This document shows, piece by piece, positions 8,900 through 16,581 of a DNA stretch of 64,000 bases; position 1 is the first letter of the stretch; every line of letters starts with the position of its first letter. Both the position numbers and the translations under genes were made by a program. The DNA comes from Chitinophaga sp. CF118 (GTDB lineage: Bacteria > Bacteroidota > Bacteroidia > Chitinophagales > Chitinophagaceae). The notes below the pieces were generated by a model. That model did no database searches, was not told the DNA's origin, and worked only from the letters and a program-made list of their open reading frames with translations. The stretch is from the NCBI RefSeq assembly GCF_900112615.1, contig NZ_FOMK01000005.1, positions 248,001-312,000 on the forward strand. The letters are read 5' to 3'.

Positions 8900-10112
8900 A
8901 TCTTTTTTTACAGGGTTGCTGGCCATAACAGGCTCCATTGCAACCGCACAGAATAACACAATAGCACAGGATACCGCGCTGAACCGTTTTTATGCAGCAC
9001 TGCGTCATTCGGATAGCAACGTTATATCAATCTTACATATTGGAGATTCTCATGTTCAGGCAGGGTTCTTTCCTTTAACTACGGCAAACTATCTGCAGAA
9101 GACATTTGGCAGTGCAGGGCGTGGATGGGTATTCCCTTTTAATCTTGCAGGTACCAATGGCCCGGAAGATTACAGGTGGAATAGTACCTGCCGTTGGGAC
9201 GCTGCCCGGGTAGTAGACCGGTATAAAAACGATCCGCTTGGTCCGGGAGCGATTGTGATCACTTCTCAGAGCGGGGCACCTACCATTGCCTATAGTGGTA
9301 AACAGGATGGAATAGACAATAGCATCCGTGAAGCAGAGCTCTTTTATGATGCAGGTTTGGAAGATGGCAGGATTGCTGTGCCGGGGGCTGAGGTGGTTGT
9401 TTCAGGCATTCCTTTCCCGGGTGCCGGAGAAACAGTGCGTAAAGCCACTTTAACATTCCCGGATGCCGTACAGTCCTTTCAGGCAAGGTGGGAGGAAAAG
9501 GGGAACAACCCGTTTCGCTTTTATGGTGCTATGATACGTAACGGTAAAAACGGTGTATTGTATAGTGCTATTGGTATAAACGGCGCGATGTACCAGCATT
9601 ATAATGAACAGAGCAGTATCCTGACAGCACAGATGGCCGTTATGCAGCCGCAACTGGTAATCATTTCCCTTGGTACCAATGAGGCCTACAGCAGTTTGAA
9701 TGCACATGCATTCCGCATGCAGATAGACAGTACTGTTCAATTAATAAAACGCACTCATCCGGAAGCTTCCATCGTACTTACTACGCCGGCAGAATCCAAG
9801 CGGATCAGCAAACGGGCATTCAGAAAGAAATCAGGTAAGAAGTATCGCACCTATTACAAGATTGCTTATTATCCGAATCCGTATGTGACAGTCGTTACAC
9901 AGCAGATCATGAATTACTGCCGGGAAAACGGGCTGGCATGCTGGAACTTTAATGGATTAACGAGGTCCATGGCAGGTAGTTTTTCTGGTACCTGGGCCGC
10001 AGATCATATCCACTTTGGCGCCCGCGGATACCAGTTGCAGGGGAAATTGCTGTATGAAGCATTAAATGAGGGATACCTGAAATATTTAAAAGAAGCAAAG
10101 ATTACCCAATGA
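8871..10112 (+). CDS. Secreted SGNH/GDSL hydrolase, second of O-acetylation module
   Basis: A second, divergent SGNH-fold protein of 413 aa. It has a signal peptide ending at about ATA-QNN (residues 1-27). Block I is HIGDSHVQAG with Ser60; block III is SLGTNEAY; the catalytic pair is DHIH (Asp378, His381). The ATG at 8871 overlaps the end of the previous gene by 29 bp, and its stop overlaps the MBOAT start by 4 bp (ATGA), so the three are almost certainly one operon. Having two SGNH partners for one MBOAT resembles the AlgJ/AlgX division of labour in alginate acetylation, though sequence alone cannot assign which does what. Confidence 0.78.
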   Translation: MNISSWNISRSFFTGLLAITGSIATAQNNTIAQDTALNRFYAALRHSDSNVISILHIGDSHVQAGFFPLTTANYLQKTFGSAGRGWVFPFNLAGTNGPEDYRWNSTCRWDAARVVDRYKNDPLGPGAIVITSQSGAPTIAYSGKQDGIDNSIREAELFYDAGLEDGRIAVPGAEVVVSGIPFPGAGETVRKATLTFPDAVQSFQARWEEKGNNPFRFYGAMIRNGKNGVLYSAIGINGAMYQHYNEQSSILTAQMAVMQPQLVIISLGTNEAYSSLNAHAFRMQIDSTVQLIKRTHPEASIVLTTPAESKRISKRAFRKKSGKKYRTYYKIAYYPNPYVTVVTQQIMNYCRENGLACWNFNGLTRSMAGSFSGTWAADHIHFGARGYQLQGKLLYEALNEGYLKYLKEAKITQ

Positions 10113-11593
10113 TAGACCTGAATAAACTGTTAGGGGAATTATTATATAATCCTAAAGATCCTATACTCTTTAATAGCGCTTTTTTCTTCTATTTCTTTGC
10201 GCTCTTCCTTTTGTGTTACCTGGCTGCGGCCAAAAACAAAAGTGCCAGAGTGGCGATCTATAGCATCTTCTCTCTTTACTTTTTTTATAAGGCCTGCGGA
10301 TTTTATGTTGGCCTGGTAATCCTTTCTGCGATCGTGGATTTCAACCTTTCCAGGTGGATTTATAATACAGAGAAAAAGGGATTACGGAAAGGATTGCTGG
10401 CATTCAGTATCATCCTTAACCTTGGCCTTTTATTCTACTTCAAATACACGGACTTTTTTATAGGGATAACAAATGACCTGGCACTGGGACACCTGCGGCC
10501 ATTACACCTGTTATTACCCATCGGTATCTCTTTCTATACTTTCGAGAACCTGAGTTATACGATAGATGTTTACAGAAGGGAGATCAAGCCGGTGGATAAT
10601 TTCATGGATTACCTGTTCTTCCTGTCGTTCTTCCCCAAACTGATGATGGGACCAATTGTACGTGCGGCCGATTTCATTCCGCAGATTTCCCAACCCTATG
10701 AGCTGGATTCTGAAGATATAGGAAAGGGCATGTACCTGATCATCAGCGGGTTGTTCAAGAAAGTGATAATTTCCGACTTCATCTATCAGAACTTTGTTCA
10801 GTATATTTTTGACGATCCCTCCAAACATACCGGCCTGGAATGTCTGTTAGGTGTTTATGGGTATGCGATGGTGATCTATTGCGACTTTTCCGGTTATTCG
10901 GATATGGCGCTGGGTATTGCGCGGTGGACCGGTTTCAAGATCCCGCCCAACTTCGATTCTCCCTACCAGAGTTCCTCTATTACGGAGTTCTGGCGTCGCT
11001 GGCATATTTCTTTGTCGTCCTGGCTAAGGGACTACCTGTATATTCCTTTAGGAGGTAACCGTAAAGGTAAAGCCCGTCAATTTCTCAATCTTGCATTGAC
11101 CATGCTGATAGGCGGGTTCTGGCATGGAGCCAGCTGGAACTTTATTTTCTGGGGAGGACTGCATGGTACTGCACTGGCATTGGATAAAGTAAGGATTGAC
11201 GGACTGAAGAAACGGGGAGGAGGTCCATCCGGATGGAAAGGTTCCGTATTAAAGATAGGCGGCGTTTTGCTGACCTTTCACTTTGTGTGTTTCTGTTGGA
11301 TTTTCTTTAAAGCAGCTACCTTTCATGATGCCTGGGCGCTGATCCAACAAATAGCTTATGACTTTCAGCCGGGTGTATGGCTGGAACTTTATAATGGGTA
11401 TACAGCAGTGTTCTGGGTAATGTTACTGGCATTTTTGCTGCATGCTCTGCCCAAACGCAGCGAGAATTTTGCTGAAGCTACCCTGGGTCGTTTCCCGGTA
11501 TGGGGTAGCGTTGCGGTAATGGTGTTATTCATCTGGTTGCTGGTTCAGGTGAAATCCTCCGAAACGATGATGCCTATATATTTGCAGTTTTAG
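10109..11593 (+). CDS. MBOAT-family O-acyltransferase (AlgI/PatA-like)
   Basis: Polytopic inner-membrane protein (about 10-12 helices, 494 aa) of the AlgI branch of the MBOAT family, which moves acetyl groups from the cytoplasm to the periplasmic face for SGNH partners. Diagnostic blocks are ITEFWRRWHISLSSWLRDYL, YIPLGGNRKG and GGFWHGASWNFIFWGGLHG, holding the invariant His339 and a second His352. It overlaps the preceding SGNH gene by 4 bp. A strong hairpin follows directly. No polysaccharide synthase is nearby, so the acetylated polymer could be peptidoglycan (compare the upstream glucosaminidase) or an exopolysaccharide made elsewhere. Confidence 0.9.
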   Translation: MIDLNKLLGELLYNPKDPILFNSAFFFYFFALFLLCYLAAAKNKSARVAIYSIFSLYFFYKACGFYVGLVILSAIVDFNLSRWIYNTEKKGLRKGLLAFSIILNLGLLFYFKYTDFFIGITNDLALGHLRPLHLLLPIGISFYTFENLSYTIDVYRREIKPVDNFMDYLFFLSFFPKLMMGPIVRAADFIPQISQPYELDSEDIGKGMYLIISGLFKKVIISDFIYQNFVQYIFDDPSKHTGLECLLGVYGYAMVIYCDFSGYSDMALGIARWTGFKIPPNFDSPYQSSSITEFWRRWHISLSSWLRDYLYIPLGGNRKGKARQFLNLALTMLIGGFWHGASWNFIFWGGLHGTALALDKVRIDGLKKRGGGPSGWKGSVLKIGGVLLTFHFVCFCWIFFKAATFHDAWALIQQIAYDFQPGVWLELYNGYTAVFWVMLLAFLLHALPKRSENFAEATLGRFPVWGSVAVMVLFIWLLVQVKSSETMMPIYLQF

Positions 11594-11594
11594 C

Positions 11595-11642
11595 AAGTCT
11601 GCGAACTGGTAGTCCAGACCTGGCCAACCAGTTCGCAGACTT
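11595..11642 (+). terminator. Terminator of O-acetylation operon
   Basis: A perfect 16-bp stem (11595-11610 with 11627-11642) starts one base after the MBOAT stop codon; the 16-nt loop has a small inner pairing. A long T-run is lacking. Confidence 0.75.
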
Positions 11643-11808
11643 TAGATAATGGCCGGATATATAATCTCCACTGTTTATCAATCCGTTATTATTCTATAGA
11701 ATGTATGGCCCCTATAGATCTGTACAGTAATTTTCAATATAACCCGTTTTTTATCAATTACATTATTGTTAATTTTTTTGCTTTGCTTTGCGGCAAATTT
11801 TCAATTAC

Positions 11809-13122
11809 ATGCGGCTAAAGCATCTGTCGGCCATCGTGCTGCTCTTGTTGTTCTCAAACGTACTGAAGGCACAGTTCCTGATGGACATGATTGATACTAC
11901 GACCAGCCTGGGGAAAGGAATGTTCTCCCTTTACCAGAAATACGATGCCGTGCGCTTTAGTGGTTATATCCAGCCCCAGTTCCAGTATGCGCAGGACAAA
12001 GGCATTCAAAGTTATGCCGGTGGAAACTTCCCTGAACATGTAAACAACCGTTTTACCCTGCGTCGTGGCCGTTTCCGACTCGACTACTCCCGCTACAATG
12101 AGCAACGCATGCCTGTTGTACAGTTCGCCTTCCAGTTTGATGGTACTGAAAGGGGCGTGTTTATCCGCGACTTTTACGGACGTGTTTTTGAAAACAGATG
12201 GGATGTATTTTCCATCACTGCCGGGATGTTTGCCCGTCCCTTCAGTTACGAAGTGAACCTTTCTTCCGGAGACAGGGAAACACCTGAGCGTGGGCGTATG
12301 TCGCAAATTCTGATGAAAACAGAACGTGATATCGGGGCAATGGTCTCTTTTGAGCCCCGTCGGACAAATCACCCTTTACGCTTCCTGCGTATAGATGCCG
12401 GACTGTTCAATGGACAGGGACTCACCGCTACCAGTGATTTTGACAGTCATAAGGACTTCATCACCCGTATTGCCATCAAACCACAACGGTTGAACAGCCG
12501 TAACTGGCGTTTGTCTGGCGCCATCTCCTGCCTGTACGGCGGAATGGAGCAGTTCACACCATCTATTTATAAAACAGATCACAATAATGTACTTAAACTG
12601 GATTCATCTGCCACTAATATCGGGAAGATAGCCCCCCGTCATTATTATGGGGCAGATGTACAACTGAAAATACCAAACGGAGCGAAAAAGGGTGCAACGG
12701 AAATAAGGGGAGAATATATCAGGGGACAGCAGACTGCCACAGCACTCAGTACCGAAACACCTGGAACAATTCCTCTGGATGGAACAAGAAATGCGCCGTT
12801 ATATATCCGTGATTTTACCGGGGCTTATTTTTATTTTCTCCAAAGCCTGGGCAGTCCGAAGCACCAGTTGGTATTACGGTACGACTGGTATGATCCTAAT
12901 TCACGTGTAAAGGGGAAGCAGATTGGGCAAACAGGTGCAGGCTTCACAGAAGGAGATATCCGCTATGATACTTTTGGCGCAGGGTATGTTTACTACTTTG
13001 ACGAGCATATGAAACTGATGTTGTACTACGATATTGTAAAGAACGAATCGACTACTTTGGCCGGTTATACATCAGATGTGAAGGATAATGTGTTTACCTG
13101 TCGTTTGCAGTTTCGCTTTTAA
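11809..13122 (+). CDS. Porin, phosphate-selective OprO/OprP-like
   Basis: Outer-membrane beta-barrel porin of the OprO/OprP family (PF07396). ATG 11809 gives a signal peptide ending LKA before QFLMDMID; the TTG at 11788 would add seven residues. After an N-terminal stretch comes VRFSGYIQPQFQYAQ, the first strand typical of the family, with RFTLRRGRFRLDY and the FQFDGTERGVFIRDFY loop. The chain ends on an aromatic strand (CRLQFRF), as barrel proteins do. 437 aa. It converges on a PhoR/PhoB-like pair, which makes phosphate or another oxyanion a plausible substrate, but specificity in Bacteroidota homologues is not reliable. Confidence 0.82.
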   Translation: MRLKHLSAIVLLLLFSNVLKAQFLMDMIDTTTSLGKGMFSLYQKYDAVRFSGYIQPQFQYAQDKGIQSYAGGNFPEHVNNRFTLRRGRFRLDYSRYNEQRMPVVQFAFQFDGTERGVFIRDFYGRVFENRWDVFSITAGMFARPFSYEVNLSSGDRETPERGRMSQILMKTERDIGAMVSFEPRRTNHPLRFLRIDAGLFNGQGLTATSDFDSHKDFITRIAIKPQRLNSRNWRLSGAISCLYGGMEQFTPSIYKTDHNNVLKLDSSATNIGKIAPRHYYGADVQLKIPNGAKKGATEIRGEYIRGQQTATALSTETPGTIPLDGTRNAPLYIRDFTGAYFYFLQSLGSPKHQLVLRYDWYDPNSRVKGKQIGQTGAGFTEGDIRYDTFGAGYVYYFDEHMKLMLYYDIVKNESTTLAGYTSDVKDNVFTCRLQFRF

Positions 13123-13204
13123 CGGAGTGTTAAGCTTCCAGAACAAAGGAGGATCTTGCATTTCCAGTTTTCCCAATCTTACTGAATGAGCTGTATTCCT
13201 ACTT

Positions 13205-13270
13205 AAACTTCTTAAAACAAAATATGGTGCATCAAATTTTTGATGCACCATATTTTGTTTTAAGAAGTTT
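13205..13270. terminator. Perfect 31-bp inverted repeat, bidirectional terminator
   Basis: 13205-13235 pairs without a mismatch with 13240-13270 around a 4-nt loop. It sits between the convergent porin and histidine kinase genes and reads A-rich/T-rich on both strands, so it can stop transcription from both sides. Confidence 0.85.
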
Positions 13271-13307
13271 CTATCAATGTTAAGGCGCCTGATAAAAAGT
13301 TAATTAT

Positions 13308-14414
13308 TTATTCCCCTGATTCAAGTGTGAACCCAAAGGTCGACCCTATTTCAGGTTTGCTGCGAATATTAATAGTCTGATCGTGTGCTTCTATGATATG
13401 TTTCACGATTGCCAATCCCAGGCCAGTACCACCAATATCGCGGCTTCTGGCTCTGTCTGTACGATAGAACCGTTCAAATACGCGTGGAAGGTGTTCTTCA
13501 GATATACCGATACCATTATCAGAAATCTCTACCAGCACTCTTTTATCATCCATCACATAGATACTGGCTACAGTTTGACCATCTGTACGGCCGTATTTAA
13601 TGGAATTGTCTATCAGGTTGATCAGCACCTGTCTTACCTTTTCTTTATCGGCCATAACATGAATAGGAGCTTCGCAGCCCTTCTTCACCAGGAACTTAAT
13701 GCCTTTGGTATTGGCTTTAAGCGACAGGGTATCAAATACATCCCTGATCATATCCTGAATAGTAAAGTTTTCCTTGTTGATGGTCATTTCCCCGCTTTCC
13801 AGCTTGGAAATCTCATCCAGATCATCTATCAGCCGACAGAGACGGTCAATATTCTTGGTGGCATTTTTCAGAAACAGTTTATTCACATTAGGATCATCCA
13901 GTGCCCCGTCCAGCAGGGTATGAATGTATCCCTGTACCGCAAAGATGGGAGTCTTTAATTCGTGGCTCAGATTGAGCAGGAACTCTTTACGGAACTCTTC
14001 GTTACGGCGCAGCATGTCAAGTTCTTCCTTTTTCTGACTGGCCCATTTTTCCACGTCTTCACTAACCTCTTCGATGGTCTTCAGCGGAAGGAGATTCTTG
14101 TTAAAGAACTCTTCACGTTTGGAGGCTTTGGTTTGGTAAATGAATTTGTATATGAGTTTTATTTTCCGGTAGATGAAGTTCTGTAACGTATATAGATACA
14201 GGTAGTACGACACCAGGAAGGTAAGGACAAAGGCAGTCAGTATTATTTTCCAGTCGGCACTGATTAGTGCTGTACCAAGGGTAATAATACCTGAAAGTAT
14301 CAGGGCAGTAAATCCTGCCAGTTTTTGTGGGGAAAGGTTCTTAGCTTTAAACATACTCCATAGTGAGTAATTCTTATAATATTGGGAAATTAATCCAAAT
14401 TTTTCACTTGACAT
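13308..14414 (-). CDS. Sensor histidine kinase, PhoR-like
   Basis: Membrane sensor kinase of a two-component system. ATG 14414 is used; a GTG three codons upstream (14423) is possible. Two helices (about residues 32-52 and 54-76) with almost no periplasmic loop, then a HAMP-less linker with coiled-coil character, the dimerisation box NLSHELKTP with His151, an N box (NLIDNSIKYG), DNGIGI, the F box (VFERFYR) and the G2 box GGTGLGLAIVK. The lack of a periplasmic sensor loop resembles PhoR kinases, which sense transport through partners. The partner regulator lies 136 bp upstream in the same direction. Signal inferred, not shown. Confidence 0.88.
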   Translation of the reverse strand: MSSEKFGLISQYYKNYSLWSMFKAKNLSPQKLAGFTALILSGIITLGTALISADWKIILTAFVLTFLVSYYLYLYTLQNFIYRKIKLIYKFIYQTKASKREEFFNKNLLPLKTIEEVSEDVEKWASQKKEELDMLRRNEEFRKEFLLNLSHELKTPIFAVQGYIHTLLDGALDDPNVNKLFLKNATKNIDRLCRLIDDLDEISKLESGEMTINKENFTIQDMIRDVFDTLSLKANTKGIKFLVKKGCEAPIHVMADKEKVRQVLINLIDNSIKYGRTDGQTVASIYVMDDKRVLVEISDNGIGISEEHLPRVFERFYRTDRARSRDIGGTGLGLAIVKHIIEAHDQTINIRSKPEIGSTFGFTLESGE

Positions 14415-14550
14415 AACTCGCACGGTGCGAAATGCTGAAAGCTATACGCTAAAGGCATTTTGCTTAAGACTATAAACTGATAATAAAAAGATTACGGGTA
14501 CAAATGCAGGAGCTTAACGAATTGATTCTCTGCTACCGTTAGAACAAAGA

Positions 14551-15234
14551 CTACATTTCGAACTTATATCCCACACCTTTCACAGTGGTAATAAGATCGA
14601 TTCCTATTTTCTGACGTATTTTCCGGATATGTACATCGATTGTACGATCGCCCACGATTACCTCTGTACCCCATACCTGATTCAATATTTCGTTTCTGAG
14701 GAATACGCGGCCTGGTTTAGAAGCGAGCAATTGTAGTAACTCGAATTCTTTCTTTGCCAGGATGATCTCCTGACCTTTGTATGTAACGGTAAATTTCTCA
14801 CGATCAATAATGAGATCTCCCAGATGTACCTGCATTTCTTCCGGTTTGTGTAAACGGCGAAAGAGAGCATTGATACGGCTTACCAGCAATTTTGGTTTAA
14901 TAGGCTTGGCGATATAATCATCCGCACCCATATTTAAACCATCAATTTCTGATTTCTCATCATTCAGTGCTGTGAGGAACAGCACCATGGTATCTTTAAA
15001 TTCCGGAATTTTCCTGATTTCCCGACAGGTATCTATGCCGTTCTTGTTTGGCATCATGATATCTAACATGATCAGGTCTGGACGAAACACCTTTGCTTTC
15101 TGAATAGCCTCGCTACCGTCTTTGGCAGTTACAGTATCATATCCTGCCGATTTGAGATTGTAACTTATAATTTCGAGAATGTCCAATTCATCATCCACCA
15201 CTAAAATTTTTCCTACTACCGCTTGGTCTATCAT
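14551..15234 (-). CDS. Response regulator, OmpR/PhoB family
   Basis: DNA-binding response regulator of 227 aa. The receiver has the acidic pair DDE (residues 14-16), phospho-acceptor Asp58 in IMLDIMMP, switch Thr in FLTA and Lys in IAKPIKP. The C-terminal winged helix carries LAKKEFELLQLL and RTIDVHIRKIRQKIG. It is transcribed ahead of the PhoR-like kinase as one unit. An exact -7 box lies 28-35 bp upstream, and behind it an inverted repeat that could be an autoregulatory site. PhoB is the closest named type by style; the regulon is inferred only from the adjacent OprP-like porin. Confidence 0.9.
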   Translation of the reverse strand: MIDQAVVGKILVVDDELDILEIISYNLKSAGYDTVTAKDGSEAIQKAKVFRPDLIMLDIMMPNKNGIDTCREIRKIPEFKDTMVLFLTALNDEKSEIDGLNMGADDYIAKPIKPKLLVSRINALFRRLHKPEEMQVHLGDLIIDREKFTVTYKGQEIILAKKEFELLQLLASKPGRVFLRNEILNQVWGTEVIVGDRTIDVHIRKIRQKIGIDLITTVKGVGYKFEM

Positions 15235-15261
15235 ATTCTTTGACGTTTTTTAAAGACGACA

Positions 15262-15318
15262 CAAAATTATATCGCAGGCTCCGCTATTAATGGAAAGTTA
15301 ACATTATGTAATTGTTAA
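15262..15318 (-). promoter_or_regulatory. Promoter and possible autoregulatory site of PhoB-like gene
   Basis: On the minus strand, TAATTTTG (15269-15262) matches TAnnTTTG. Upstream of it TTAACA and TGTTAA (15298-15303 and 15313-15318) form an inverted repeat with a 9-bp spacer, placed where an activator or autoregulator would bind. Confidence 0.45.
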
Positions 15319-15393
15319 TTCGGCCACATGACACAACCCTGACACTGAGAATGGTATCTAAATTTACACTTTTTTTTACATAGTCCCTTGCCA

Positions 15394-16140
15394 TTATACC
15401 GTTTGATCTTTATTTGTATGTTTATGATTATCACCATTCCCTGACAATTTCTTGAGTGCATGCGTTAATTCTGTCAGCATCTCAACCTGGGTTTCCTGCA
15501 TCTCCATCATGTCCTGTTGCTGGTGAGTGATCAGGTGATCTATCTTGTCGTGGAGGATACGCAACTCCAGTTCTGACTTCAGATTGATCATATAATCATT
15601 TTTTGACCTGAGGCGGTCTTTCTCTTCCTGACGGTTCTGACTCATCATAATCACAGGTGCTTGTAATGCCGCCAGGCAGGAGAGGATCAGGTTCAGGAGG
15701 ATAAAAGGATAAGGGTCAAAGCCCTTGTTCATTAATAGGTAGAGGTTAGCGCCTATCCAGATTAAGATAAATGTCAGGAAGGAGATAATAAACGTCCAGC
15801 TGCCGCCAAATGTAGCAATCTTATCAGCCACCCGCTGACCAAGGGTCATGGAACCGGCTTCTTCATCATCCAGGTGGTCTGTCAGCGTTTTATGGTCACG
15901 TAATTTCTCAATCACCGTCTTTTCCAGCTGTGTCAGTTCATCGATCTCTTTGGAGAAAAGGCTTGCAAAATATTTCTGCCGGTAATGATTCAATTCGGAA
16001 ACTGATAAATGTGACTTCTGGGTAAGGTGAGGATGATCTTTACGGATAATATCCATTAAAGGCTTACGTATAGTACGGCAATGTACCTTCTCGGTAAGAG
16101 GAAACTCCTTACCAGAGAGGTCGCTCACGAAACTTTGCAT
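15394..16140 (-). CDS. DUF1003 membrane protein
   Basis: Membrane protein of the DUF1003 family (PF06210), function unknown. ATG 16140 is preferred to the TTG at 16167. The N-terminal 100 residues are soluble and contain a Cys/His-bearing start (FVSDLSGKEFPLTEKVHC). The DUF1003 core begins at about residue 105 with ADKIATFGGSWTFIISF, has two membrane helices split by FDPYPFILLNLILSCLAALQ and the conserved APVIMMSQNRQ block, then a helical, probably coiled-coil tail of about 70 residues. 248 aa. It is transcribed alone, 159 bp upstream of the PhoB-like gene. Confidence 0.85.
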   Translation of the reverse strand: MQSFVSDLSGKEFPLTEKVHCRTIRKPLMDIIRKDHPHLTQKSHLSVSELNHYRQKYFASLFSKEIDELTQLEKTVIEKLRDHKTLTDHLDDEEAGSMTLGQRVADKIATFGGSWTFIISFLTFILIWIGANLYLLMNKGFDPYPFILLNLILSCLAALQAPVIMMSQNRQEEKDRLRSKNDYMINLKSELELRILHDKIDHLITHQQQDMMEMQETQVEMLTELTHALKKLSGNGDNHKHTNKDQTV

Positions 16141-16324
16141 AGTAATGTTGTGCTTTGAAGGCCTCAAAATTAGTTCAATTTAGTGGAATGAGGCCGGGTA
16201 TCTGGATCATTTAGGAGCAGACGGTTAAGGCCCAGGTATCCACAAGTTAACAGGGGCTCTATAATCCCGGAAGAAAACAACCACTTTGGGAAAGCTGATG
16301 CCTGCAGGTGTGCTGATAGTCCGC

Positions 16325-16467
16325 GATTGTTAATGATCCATAAATACGCCTTATCTGCCGTGATGCTTAGGTGAAGCATAATAACGATCAAATCAATAAT
16401 CTTATCCCAAAGCTAAATTAAGATACAAAACAGGCAGATGCAGCGTATTTATGGATCATTAACAATC
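16325..16467 (-). repeat. 143-bp palindromic repeat element, copy A
   Basis: Outer arms 16325-16349 and 16443-16467 are perfect 25-nt inverted repeats. After a 3-nt internal loop, inner arms 16353-16359 and 16433-16439 pair for 7 bp more. The 73-nt centre read on the minus strand contains TTTAGCTTT, ATAAGATTA and GCTTCACCT. A second copy of identical length, inverted relative to this one, is at 56262-56404. It occupies most of the otherwise featureless 441-bp gap between the DUF1003 gene and the gene at 16582. Confidence 0.85.
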
Positions 16468-16581
16468 TGTAAAACTCCCCTCCGGAAAGGCTCAAACGGC
16501 CCTCTTAGAAAGAATCCAGGATTTTGGTAGTAAATTTGCTATAATAGCTTGATCAAGTAAGTGAAAAGCACATTTATATTA

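Noticed and set aside
11776..11790. Tandem TTTTG/CTTTG pentamers ahead of the porin gene
   Set aside because: Resembles overlapping -7 boxes but lacks the TA; too short to call a repeat or phase-variable tract.
15363..15380. Two TTTACA words 12 bp apart upstream of the PhoB-like promoter
   Set aside because: Only two units, 12-bp not 11-bp spacing, and in a poly-T context where chance matches are likely.
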